A stretch of 64,000 bases of DNA from assembly GCA_963680875.1 (NCBI GenBank), contig OY804585.1:45119414-45183413 (forward strand), read 5' to 3'. Each line of letters opens with the position of its first letter. Positions within the stretch are counted from its first letter, which is position 1. The notes beneath the pieces are model-generated. The model was not told where the DNA came from. It saw nothing but the letters and a program-made list of their open reading frames with translations, and did not search any database. The position numbers and the translations under genes were made by a program. This DNA is from Bathymodiolus brooksi (Eukaryota > Mollusca > Bivalvia > Mytilida > Modiolidae). Of the stretch, positions 36,901 to 50,700 are shown piece by piece.

Positions 36901-39900
36901 CTGTTTTACAACTACTGATCACTCCCCTGGTATCTTCATACTTTTAGCCAGTTGTATTGTCTGTTTTACAACTACTGATCACTCCCCTGGTATCTTCATA
37001 CTTTTAGCCAGTTGTATTGTCTGTTTTACAACTACTGATCACTCCCCTGGTATCTTCATACTTTTAGCTAGTTGTATTGTCTGTTTTACAACTACTGATC
37101 ACTCCCCTGGTATCTTCATACTTTTAGCTAGTTGTATTGTCTGTTTTACACTGATCACTCCCCTGGTATCTTCATACTTTTAGCTAGTTGTATTGTCTGT
37201 TTTACAACTACTGATCACTCCCCTGGTATCTTCATACTTTTAATCAGTTGTATTGTCTGTTTTACAACTACTGATCATTCCCCTGGTATCTTCATACTTT
37301 TAGCCAGTTGTATTGTCTGTTTTACAACTACTGATCACTCCCCTGGTATCTTCATACTTTTAGCCAGTTGTATTGTCTGTTTTACAACTACTGATCACTC
37401 CCCTGGTATCTTCATACTTTTAGCCAGTTGTATTGTCTGTTTTACACTGATCACTCCCCTGGTATCTTCATACTTTTAGCCAGTTGTATTGTCTGTTTTA
37501 CAACTACTGATCACTCCCCTGGTATCTTCATACTTTTAGCTAGTTGTATTGTCTGTTTTACAACTACTGATCACTCCCCTGGTATCTTCATACTTTTAGC
37601 CAGTTGTATTGTCTGTTTTACAACTACTGATCACTCCCCTGGTATCTTCATACTTTTAGCCAGTTGTATTGTCTGTTTTACAACTACTGATCACTCCCCC
37701 AGGGTATCTTCATACTTTTAGCCAGTTGTATTGTCTGTTTTACACTGATCACCCCCCTGGTATCTTCATACTTTTAACTAGTTGTATTGTCTGTTTTACA
37801 ACTACTGATCACTCCCCTGATATCTTCATACTTTTAGCTAGTTGTATTGTCTGTTTTACACTGATCACTCCCCTGGTATCTTCATACTTTTAGCCAGTTG
37901 TATTGTCTGTTTTACAACTACTGATCACTCCCCTGGTATCTTCATACTTTTAGCCAGTTGTATTGTCTGTTTTACAACTACTGATCACTCCCCTGGTATC
38001 TTCATACTTTTAGCCAGTTGTATTGTCTGTTTTACAACTACTGATCACTCCGCTGGTATCTTCATACTTTTAGCCAGTTGTATTGTCTGTTTTACAACTA
38101 CTGATCACTCCCCTGGTATCTTCATACTTTTAGCCATTTGTATTGTCTGTTTTACAACTACTGATCACTCCCCAAGGGTATCTTCATACTTTTAGCCAGT
38201 TGTATTGTCTGTTTTACACTGATCACTCCCCTGGTATCTTCATACTTTTAGCTAGTTGTATTGTCTGTTTTACAACTACTGATCACTCCCCTGGTATCTT
38301 CATACTTTTAGCTAGTTGTATTGTCTGTTTTACACTGATCACTCCCCTGGTATCTTCATACTTTTAACTAGTTGTATTGTCTGTTTTACAACTACTGATC
38401 ACTCCCCTGGTATCTTCATACTTTTAGCCAGTTGTATTGTCTGTTTTTCAACTACTGATCACTCCCCTGGTATCTTCATACTTTTAGCTAGTTGTATTGT
38501 CTGTTTTACACTGATCACTCCCCTGGTATCTTCATACTTTTAACTAGTTGTATTGTCTGTTTACAACTACTGATCACTCCCCTGGTATCTTCATACTTTT
38601 AGCTAGTTGTATTGTCTGTTTTACAACTACTGATCACTCCCCTGGTATCTTCATACTTTTAGCTAGTTGTATTGTCTGTTTTACACTGATCACTCCCCTG
38701 GTATCTTCATACTTTTAGCTAGTTGTATTGTCTGTTTTACAACTACTGATCACTCCCCTGGTATCTTCATACTTTTAGCCAGTTGTATTGTCTGTTTTAC
38801 AACTACTGATCACTCCCCTGGTATCTTCATACTTTTAGCCAGTTGTATTGTCTGTTTTACAACTACTGATCACTCCCCTGGTATCTTCATACTTTTAGCC
38901 AGTTGTATTGTCTGTTTTACAACTACTGATCACTCCCCTGGTATCTTCATACTTTTAGTCAGTTGTATTGTCTGTTTTACAACTACTGATCACTCCCCTG
39001 GTATCTTCATACTTTTAGCCAGTTGTATTGTCTGTTTTACAACTACTGATCACTCCTCTGATATCTTCATACTTTTAGCCAGTTGTATTGTCTGTTTTAC
39101 AACTACTGATCACTCCCCTGGTATCTTCATACTTTTAGCCAGTTGTATTGTCTGTTTTACAACTACTGATCACTCCCCCAGGGTATCTTCATACTTTTAG
39201 CCAGTTGTATTGTCTGTTTTACACTGATCACTCCCCGGGTATCTTCATACTTTTAGCTAGTTGTATTGTCTGTTTTACAACTACTGATCACTCCCCTGGT
39301 ATCTTCATACTTTTAGCTAGTTGTATTGTCTGTTTTACACTGATCACTCCCCTGGTATCTTCATACTTTTAACTAGTTGTATTGTCTGTTTTACAACTAC
39401 TGATCACTCCCCTGGTATCTTCATACTTTTAGCTAGTTGTATTGTCTGTTTTACAACTACTGATCACTCCCCTGGTATCTTCATACTTTTAGCTAGTTGT
39501 ATTGTCTGTTTTACACTGATCACTCCCCTGGTATCTTCATACTTTTAGCTAGTTGTATTGTCTGTTTTACAACTACTGATCACTCCCCTGGTATCTTCAT
39601 ACTTTTAATCAGTTGTATTGTCTGTTTTACAACTACTGATCATTCCCCTGGTATCTTCATACTTTTAGCCAGTTGTATTGTCTGTTTTACAACTACTGAT
39701 CACTCCCCTGGTATCTTCATACTTTTAGCCAGTTGTATTGTCTGTTTTACAACTACTGATCACTCCCCTGGTATCTTCATACTTTTAGCCAGTTGTATTG
39801 TCTGTTTTACACTGATCACTCCCCTGGTATCTTCATACTTTTAGCCAGTTGTATTGTCTGTTTTACAACTACTGATCACTCCCCTGGTATCTTCATACTT

Positions 39901-42900
39901 TTAGCTAGTTGTATTGTCTGTTTTACAACTACTGATCACTCCCCTGGTATCTTCATACTTTTAGCCAGTTGTATTGTCTGTTTTACAACTACTGATCACT
40001 CCCCTGGTATCTTCATACTTTTAGCCAGTTGTATTGTCTGTTTTACAACTACTGATCACTCCCCCAGGGTATCTTCATACTTTTAGCCAGTTGTATTTTC
40101 TGTTTTACACTGATCACCCCCCTGGTATCTTCATACTTTTAACTAGTTGTATTGTCTGTTTTACAACTACTGATCACTCCCCTGATATCTTCATACTTTT
40201 AGCTAGTTGTATTGTCTGTTTTACACTGATCACTCCCCTGGTATCTTCATACTTTTAGCCAGTTGTATTGTCTGTTTTACAACTACTGATCACTCCCCTG
40301 GTATCTTCATACTTTTAGCCAGTTGTATTGTCTGTTTTACAACTACTGATCACTCCCCTGGTATCTTCATACTTTTAGCCAGTTGTATTGTCTGTTTTAC
40401 AACTACTGATCACTCCCCCAGGGTATCTTCATACTTTTAGCCAGTTGTATTGTCTGTTTTACACTGATCACCCCCCTGGTATCTTCATACTTTTAACTAG
40501 TTGTATTGTCTGTTTTACAACTACTGATCACTCCCCTGATATCTTCATACTTTTAGCTAGTTGTATTGTCTGTTTTACACTGATCACTCCCCTGGTATCT
40601 TCATACTTTTAGCCAGTTGTATTGTCTGTTTTACAACTACTGATCACTCCCCTGGTATCTTCATACTTTTAGCCAGTTGTATTGTCTGTTTTACAACTAC
40701 TGATCACTCCCCTGGTATCTTCATACTTTTAGCCAGTTGTATTGTCTGTTTTACAACTACTGATCACTCCGCTGGTATCTTCATACTTTTAGCCAGTTGT
40801 ATTGTCTGTTTTACAACTACTGATCACTCCCCTGGTATCTTCATACTTTTAGCCATTTGTATTGTCTGTTTTACAACTACTGATCACTCCCCAAGGGTAT
40901 CTTCATACTTTTAGCCAGTTGTATTGTCTGTTTTACACTGATCACTCCCCTGGTATCTTCATACTTTTAGCTAGTTGTATTGTCTGTTTTACAACTACTG
41001 ATCACTCCCCTGGTATCTTCATACTTTTAGCTAGTTGTATTGTCTGTTTTACACTGATCACTCCCCTGGTATCTTCATACTTTTAACTAGTTGTATTGTC
41101 TGTTTTACAACTACTGATCACTCCCCTGGTATGTTCATACTTTTAGCCAGTTGTATTGTCTGTTTTTCAACTACTGATCACTCCCCTGGTATCTTCATAC
41201 TTTTAGCTAGTTGTATTGTCTGTTTTACACTGATCACTCCCCTGGTATCTTCATACTTTTAACTAGTTGTATTGTCTGTTTACAACTACTGATCACTCCC
41301 CTGGTATCTTCATACTTTTAGCTAGTTGTATTGTCTGTTTTACAACTACTGATCACTCCCCTGGTATCTTCATACTTTTAGCTAGTTGTATTGTCTGTTT
41401 TACACTGATCACTCCCCTGGTATCTTCATACTTTTAGCTAGTTGTATTGTCTGTTTTACAACTACTGATCACTCCCCTGGTATCTTCATACTTTTAGCCA
41501 GTTGTATTGTCTGTTTTACAACTACTGATCACTCCCCTGGTATCTTCATACTTTTAGCCAGTTGTATTGTCTGTTTTACAACTACTGATCACTCCCCTGG
41601 TATCTTCATACTTTTAGCCAGTTGTATTGTCTGTTTTACAACTACTGATCACTCCCCTGGTATCTTCATACTTTTAGCCAGTTGTATTGTCTGTTTTACA
41701 ACTACTGATCACTCCCCTGGTATCTTCATACTTTTAGCTAGTTGTATTGTCTGTTTTACAACTACTGATCACTCCCCTGGTATCTTCATACTTTTAGCTA
41801 GTTGTATTGTCTGTTTTACACTGATCACTCCCCTGGTATCTTCATACTTTTAGCTAGTTGTATTGTCTGTTTTACAACTACTGATCACTCCCCTGGTATC
41901 TTCATACTTTTAATCAGTTGTATTGTCTGTTTTACAACTACTGATCATTCCCCTGGTATCTTCATACTTTTAGCCAGTTGTATTGTCTGTTTTACAACTA
42001 CTGATCACTCCCCTGGTATCTTCATACTTTTAGCCAGTTGTATTGTCTGTTTTACAACTACTGATCACTCCCCTGGTATCTTCATACTTTTAGCCAGTTG
42101 TATTGTCTGTTTTACACTGATCACTCCCCTGGTATCTTCATACTTTTAGCCAGTTGTATTGTCTGTTTTACAACTACTGATCACTCCCCTGGTATCTTCA
42201 TACTTTTAGCTAGTTGTATTGTCTGTTTTACAACTACTGATCACTCCCCTGGTATCTTCATACTTTTAGCCAGTTGTATTGTCTGTTTTACAACTACTGA
42301 TCACTCCCCTGGTATCTTCATACTTTTAGCCAGTTGTATTGTCTGTTTTACAACTACTGATCACTCCCCCAGGGTATCTTCATACTTTTAGCCAGTTGTA
42401 TTGTCTGTTTTACACTGATCACCCCCCTGGTATCTTCATACTTTTAACTAGTTGTATTGTCTGTTTTACAACTACTGATCACTCCCCTGATATCTTCATA
42501 CTTTTAGCTAGTTGTATTGTCTGTTTTACACTGATCACTCCCCTGGTATCTTCATACTTTTAGCCAGTTGTATTGTCTGTTTTACAACTACTGATCACTC
42601 CCCTGGTATCTTCATACTTTTAGCCAGTTGTATTGTCTGTTTTACAACTACTGATCACTCCCCTGGTATCTTCATACTTTTAGCCAGTTGTATTGTCTGT
42701 TTTACAACTACTGATCACTCCGCTGGTATCTTCATACTTTTAGCCAGTTGTATTGTCTGTTTTACAACTACTGATCACTCCCCTGGTATCTTCATACTTT
42801 TAGCCATTTGTATTGTCTGTTTTACAACTACTGATCACTCCCCAAGGGTATCTTCATACTTTTAGCCAGTTGTATTGTCTGTTTTACACTGATCACTCCC

Positions 42901-44750
42901 CTGGTATCTTCATACTTTTAGCTAGTTGTATTGTCTGTTTTACAACTACTGATCACTCCCCTGGTATCTTCATACTTTTAGCTAGTTGTATTGTCTGTTT
43001 TACACTGATCACTCCCCTGGTATCTTCATACTTTTAACTAGTTGTATTGTCTGTTTTACAACTACTGATCACTCCCCTGGTATCTTCATACTTTTAGCCA
43101 GTTGTATTGTCTGTTTTTCAACTACTGATCACTCCCCTGGTATCTTCATACTTTTAGCTAGTTGTATTGTCTGTTTTACACTGATCACTCCCCTGGTATC
43201 TTCATACTTTTAACTAGTTGTATTGTCTGTTTACAACTACTGATCACTCCCCTGGTATCTTCATACTTTTAGCTAGTTGTATTGTCTGTTTTACAACTAC
43301 TGATCACTCCCCTGGTATCTTCATACTTTTAGCTAGTTGTATTGTCTGTTTTACACTGATCACTCCCCTGGTATCTTCATACTTTTAGCTAGTTGTATTG
43401 TCTGTTTTACAACTACTGATCACTCCCCTGGTATCTTCATACTTTTAGCCAGTTGTATTGTCTGTTTTACAACTACTGATCACTCCCCTGGTATCTTCAT
43501 ACTTTTAGCCAGTTGTATTGTCTGTTTTACAACTACTGATCACTCCCCTGGTATCTTCATACTTTTAGCCAGTTGTATTGTCTGTTTTACAACTACTGAT
43601 CACTCCCCTGGTATCTTCATACTTTTAGTCAGTTGTATTGTCTGTTTTACAACTACTGATCACTCCCCTGGTATCTTCATACTTTTAGCCAGTTGTATTG
43701 TCTGTTTTACAACTACTGATCACTCCTCTGATATCTTCATACTTTTAGCCAGTTGTATTGTCTGTTTTACAACTACTGATCACTCCCCTGGTATCTTCAT
43801 ACTTTTAGCCAGTTGTATTGTCTGTTTTACAACTACTGATCACTCCCCCAGGGTATCTTCATACTTTTAGCCAGTTGTATTGTCTGTTTTACACTGATCA
43901 CTCCCCGGGTATCTTCATACTTTTAGCTAGTTGTATTGTCTGTTTTACAACTACTGATCACTCCCCTGGTATCTTCATACTTTTAGCTAGTTGTATTGTC
44001 TGTTTTACACTGATCACTCCCCTGGTATCTTCATACTTTTAACTAGTTGTATTGTCTGTTTTACAACTACTGATCACTCCCCTGGTATCTTCATACTTTT
44101 AGCTAGTTGTATTGTCTGTTTTACAACTACTGATCACTCCCCTGGTATCTTCATACTTTTAGCTAGTTGTATTGTCTGTTTTACACTGATCACTCCCCTG
44201 GTATCTTCATACTTTTAGCTAGTTGTATTGTCTGTTTTACAACTACTGATCACTCCCCTGGTATCTTCATACTTTTAATCAGTTGTATTGTCTGTTTTAC
44301 AACTACTGATCATTCCCCTGGTATCTTCATACTTTTAGCCAGTTGTATTGTCTGTTTTACAACTACTGATCACTCCCCTGGTATCTTCATACTTTTAGCC
44401 AGTTGTATTGTCTGTTTTACAACTACTGATCACTCCCCTGGTATCTTCATACTTTTAGCCAGTTGTATTGTCTGTTTTACACTGATCACTCCCCTGGTAT
44501 CTTCATACTTTTAGCCAGTTGTATTGTCTGTTTTACAACTACTGATCACTCCCCTGGTATCTTCATACTTTTAGCTAGTTGTATTGTCTGTTTTACAACT
44601 ACTGATCACTCCCCTGGTATCTTCATACTTTTAGCCAGTTGTATTGTCTGTTTTACAACTACTGATCACTCCCCTGGTATCTTCATACTTTTAGCCAGTT
44701 GTATTGTCTGTTTTACAACTACTGATCACTCCCCTGGTATCTTCATACTT
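34000..44750 (+). repeat. 4670-bp higher-order repeat (79 monomers), two copies plus a partial third
   Basis: Matching monomer patterns start at 33997, 38667 and 43337, exactly 4670 bp apart. The rare GTATGTTCAT variant lies at 36463 and 41133, and TTGTATTTTCTG near 35425 and 40095. Twenty 56-bp, six 62-bp and two 59-bp monomers among 79 give 4670. The third copy follows the pattern to about 44.75 kb and then diverges. Confidence 0.9.
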
Positions 44751-47700
44751 TTAGCCAGTTGTATTGTCTGTTTTACAACTACTGATCACTCCCCCAGGGT
44801 ATCTTCATACTTTTAGCCAGTTGTATTGTCTGTTTTACACTGATCACCCCCCTGGTATCTTCATACTTTTAACTAGTTGTATTGTCTGTTTTACAACTAC
44901 TGATCACTCCCCTGATATCTTCATACTTTTAGCTAGTTGTATTGTCTGTTTTACACTGATCACTCCCCTGGTATCTTCATACTTTTAGCCAGTTGTATTG
45001 TCTGTTTTACAACTACTGATCACTCCCCTGGTATCTTCATACTTTTAGCCAGTTGTATTGTCTGTTTTACAACTACTGATCACTCCCCTGGTATCTTCAT
45101 ACTTTTAGCCAGTTGTATTGTCTGTTTTACAACTACTGATCACTCCGCTGGTATCTTCATACTTTTAGCCAGTTGTATTGTCTGTTTTACAACTACTGAT
45201 CACTCCCCTGGTATCTTCATACTTTTAGCCATTTGTATTGTCTGTTTTACAACTACTGATCACTCCCCAAGGGTATCTTCATACTTTTAGCCAGTTGTAT
45301 TGTCTGTTTTACACTGATCACTCCCCTGGTATCTTCATACTTTTAGCTAGTTGTATTGTCTGTTTTACAACTACTGATCACTCCCCTGGTATCTTCATAC
45401 TTTTAGCTAGTTGTATTGTCTGTTTTACACTGATCACTCCCCTGGTATCTTCATACTTTTAACTAGTTGTATTGTCTGTTTTACAACTACTGATCACTCC
45501 CCTGGTATCTTCATACTTTTAGCCAGTTGTATTGTCTGTTTTTCAACTACTGATCACTCCCCTGGTATCTTCATACTTTTAGCTAGTTGTATTGTCTGTT
45601 TTACACTGATCACTCCCCTGGTATCTTCATACTTTTAGCTAGTTGTATTGTCTGTTTTACAACTACTGATCACTCCCCTGGTATCTTCATACTTTTAGCC
45701 AGTTGTATTGTCTGTTTTACAACTACTGATCACTCCCCTGGTATCTTCATACTTTTAGCCAGTTGTATTGTCTGTTTTACAACTACTGATCACTCCCCTG
45801 GTATCTTCATACTTTTAGCCAGTTGTATTGTCTGTTTTACAACTACTGATCACTCCCCTGGTATCTTCATACTTTTAGCTAGTTGTATTGTCTGTTTTAC
45901 AACTACTGATCACTCCCCCAGGGTATCTTCATACTTTTAGCTAGTTGTATTGTCTGTTTTACAACTACTGATCACTCCCCTGGTATCTTCATACTTTTAA
46001 TCAGTTGTATTGTCTGTTTTACAACTACTGATCATTCCCCTGGTATCTTCATACTTTTAGCCAGTTGTATTGTCTGTTTTACAACTACTGATCACTCCCC
46101 TGGTATCTTCATACTTTTAGCCAGTTGTATTGTCTGTTTTACAACTACTGATCACTCCCCTGGTATCTTCATACTTTTAGCCAGTTGTATTGTCTGTTTT
46201 ACACTGATCACCCCACTCCCCTGGTATCTTCATACTTTTAGCCAGTTGTATTGTCTGTTTTACAACTACTGATCACTCCCCTGGTATCTTCATACTTTTA
46301 GCTAGTTGTATTGTCTGTTTTACAACTACTGATCACTCCCCTGGTATCTTCATACTTTTAGCCAGTTGTATTGTCTGTTTTACAACTACTGATCACTCCC
46401 CTGGTATCTTCATACTTTTAGCCAGTTGTATTGTCTGTTTTACAACTACTGATCACTCCCCCAGGGTATCTTCATACTTTTAGCCAGTTGTATTGTCTGT
46501 TTTACACTGATCACCCCCCTGGTATCTTCATACTTTTAACTAGTTGTATTGTCTGTTTTACAACTACTGATCACTCCCCTGATATCTTCATACTTTTAGC
46601 TAGTTGTATTGTCTGTTTTACACTGATCACTCCCCTGGTATCTTCATACTTTTAGCCAGTTGTATTGTCTGTTTTACAACTACTGATCACTCCCCTGGTA
46701 TCTTCATACTTTTAGCCAGTTGTATTGTCTGTTTTACAACTACTGATCACTCCCCTGGTATCTTCATACTTTTAGCCAGTTGTATTGTCTGTTTTACAAC
46801 TACTGATCACTCCGCTGGTATCTTCATACTTTTAGCCAGTTGTATTGTCTGTTTTACAACTACTGATCACTCCCCTGGTATCTTCATACTTTTAGCCATT
46901 TGTATTGTCTGTTTTACAACTACTGATCACTCCCCAAGGGTATCTTCATACTTTTAGCCAGTTGTATTGTCTGTTTTACACTGATCACTCCCCTGGTATC
47001 TTCATACTTTTAGCTAGTTGTATTGTCTGTTTTACAACTACTGATCACTCCCCTGGTATCTTCATACTTTTAGCTAGTTGTATTGTCTGTTTTACACTGA
47101 TCACTCCCCTGGTATCTTCATACTTTTAACTAGTTGTATTGTCTGTTTTACAACTACTGATCACTCCCCTGGTATCTTCATACTTTTAGCCAGTTGTATT
47201 GTCTGTTTTTCAACTACTGATCACTCCCCTGGTATCTTCATACTTTTAGCTAGTTGTATTGTCTGTTTTACACTGATCACTCCCCTGGTATCTTCATACT
47301 TTTAACTAGTTGTATTGTCTGTTTACAACTACTGATCACTCCCCTGGTATCTTCATACTTTTAGCTAGTTGTATTGTCTGTTTTACAACTACTGATCACT
47401 CCCCTGGTATCTTCATACTTTTAGCTAGTTGTATTGTCTGTTTTACACTGATCACTCCCCTGGTATCTTCATACTTTTAGCTAGTTGTATTGTCTGTTTT
47501 ACAACTACTGATCACTCCCCTGGTATCTTCATACTTTTAGCCAGTTGTATTGTCTGTTTTACAACTACTGATCACTCCCCTGGTATCTTCATACTTTTAG
47601 CCAGTTGTATTGTCTGTTTTACAACTACTGATCACTCCCCTGGTATCTTCATACTTTTAGCCAGTTGTATTGTCTGTTTTACAACTACTGATCACTCCCC

Positions 47701-50700
47701 TGGTATCTTCATACTTTTAGTCAGTTGTATTGTCTGTTTTACAACTACTGATCACTCCCCTGGTATCTTCATACTTTTAGCCAGTTGTATTGTCTGTTTT
47801 ACAACTACTGATCACTCCTCTGATATCTTCATACTTTTAGCCAGTTGTATTGTCTGTTTTACAACTACTGATCACTCCCCTGGTATCTTCATACTTTTAG
47901 CCAGTTGTATTGTCTGTTTTACAACTACTGATCACTCCCCCAGGGTATCTTCATACTTTTAGCCAGTTGTATTGTCTGTTTTACACTGATCACTCCCCGG
48001 GTATATTCATACTTTTAGCTAGTTGTATTGTCTGTTTTACAACTACTGATCACTCCCCTGGTATCTTCATACTTTTAGCTAGTTGTATTGTCTGTTTTAC
48101 ACTGATCACTCCCCTGGTATCTTCATACTTTTAACTAGTTGTATTGTCTGTTTTACAACTACTGATCACTCCCCTGGTATCTTCATACTTTTAGCTAGTT
48201 GTATTGTCTGTTTTACAACTACTGATCACTCCCCTGGTATCTTCATACTTTTAGCTAGTTGTATTGTCTGTTTTACACTGATCACTCCCCTGGTATCTTC
48301 ATACTTTTAGCTAGTTGTATTGTCTGTTTTACAACTACTGATCACTCCCCTGGTATCTTCATACTTTTAATCAGTTGTATTGTCTGTTTTACAACTACTG
48401 ATCATTCCCCTGGTATCTTCATACTTTTAGCCAGTTGTATTGTCTGTTTTACAACTACTGATCACTCCCCTGGTATCTTCATACTTTTAGCCAGTTGTAT
48501 TGTCTGTTTTACAACTACTGATCACTCCCCTGGTATCTTCATACTTTTAGCCAGTTGTATTGTCTGTTTTACACTGATCACTCCCCTGGTATCTTCATAC
48601 TTTTAGCCAGTTGTATTGTCTGTTTTACAACTACTGATCACTCCCCTGGTATCTTCATACTTTTAGCTAGTTGTATTGTCTGTTTTACAACTACTGATCA
48701 CTCCCCTGGTATCTTCATACTTTTAGCCAGTTGTATTGTCTGTTTTACAACTACTGATCACTCCCCTGGTATCTTCATACTTTTAGCCAGTTGTATTGTC
48801 TGTTTTACAACTACTGATCACTCCCCTGGTATCTTCATACTTTTAGCCAGTTGTATTGTCTGTTTTACAACTACTGATCACTCCCCCAGGGTATCTTCAT
48901 ACTTTTAGCCAGTTGTATTGTCTGTTTTACACTGATCACCCCCCTGGTATCTTCATACTTTTAACTAGTTGTATTGTCTGTTTTACAACTACTGATCACT
49001 CCCCTGATATCTTCATACTTTTAGCTAGTTGTATTGTCTGTTTTACACTGATCACTCCCCTGGTATCTTCATACTTTTAGCCAGTTGTATTGTCTGTTTT
49101 ACAACTACTGATCACTCCCCTGGTATCTTCATACTTTTAGCCAGTTGTATTGTCTGTTTTACAACTACTGATCACTCCCCTGGTATCTTCATACTTTTAG
49201 CCAGTTGTATTGTCTGTTTTACAACTACTGATCACTCCGCTGGTATCTTCATACTTTTAGCCAGTTGTATTGTCTGTTTTACAACTACTGATCACTCCCC
49301 TGGTATCTTCATACTTTTAGCCATTTGTATTGTCTGTTTTACAACTACTGATCACTCCCCAAGGGTATCTTCATACTTTTAGCCAGTTGTATTGTCTGTT
49401 TTACACTGATCACTCCCCTGGTATCTTCATACTTTTAGCCAGTTGTATTGTCTGTTTTACAACTACTGATCACTCCCCTGGTATCTTCATACTTTTAGCT
49501 AGTTGTATTGTCTGTTTTACACTGATCACTCCCCTGGTATCTTCATACTTTTAACTAGTTGTATTGTCTGTTTTACAACTACTGATCACTCCCCTGGTAT
49601 CTTCATACTTTTAGCCAGTTGTATTGTCTGTTTTTCAACTACTGATCACTCCCCTGGTATCTTCATACTTTTAGCTAGTTGTATTGTCTGTTTTACACTG
49701 ATCACTCCCCTGGTATCTTCATACTTTTAGCTAGTTGTATTGTCTGTTTTACAACTACTGATCACTCCCCTGGTATCTTCATACTTTTAGCCAGTTGTAT
49801 TGTCTGTTTTACAACTACTGATCACTCCTCTGATATCTTCATACTTTTAGCCAGTTGTATTGTCTGTTTTACAACTACTGATCACTCCCCTGGTATCTTC
49901 ATACTTTTAGCCAGTTGTATTGTCTGTTTTACAACTACTGATCACTCCCCTGGTATCTTCATACTTTTAGTCAGTTGTATTGTCTGTTTTACAACTACTG
50001 ATCACTCCCCTGGTATCTTCATACTTTTAGCCAGTTGTATTGTCTGTTTTACAACTACTGATCACTCCTCTGATATCTTCATACTTTTAGCCAGTTGTAT
50101 TGTCTGTTTTACAACTACTGATCACTCCCCTGGTATCTTCATACTTTTAGCCAGTTGTATTGTCTGTTTTACAACTACTGATCACTCCCCCAGGGTATCT
50201 TCATACTTTTAGCCAGTTGTATTGTCTGTTTTACACTGATCACTCCCCGGGTATATTCATACTTTTAGCTAGTTGTATTGTCTGTTTTACAACTACTGAT
50301 CACTCCCCTGGTATCTTCATACTTTTAGCTAGTTGTATTGTCTGTTTTACACTGATCACTCCCCTGGTATCTTCATACTTTTAACTAGTTGTATTGTCTG
50401 TTTTACAACTACTGATCACTCCCCTGGTATCTTCATACTTTTAGCTAGTTGTATTGTCTGTTTTACAACTACTGATCACTCCCCTGGTATCTTCATACTT
50501 TTAGCCAGTTGTATTGTCTGTTTTACAACTACTGATCACTCCCCTGGTATCTTCATACTTTTAGCCAGTTGTATTGTCTGTTTTACAACTACTGATCACT
50601 CCCCTGGTATCTTCATACTTTTAGCCAGTTGTATTGTCTGTTTTACACTGATCACTCCCCTGGTATCTTCATACTTTTAGCCAGTTGTATTGTCTGTTTT

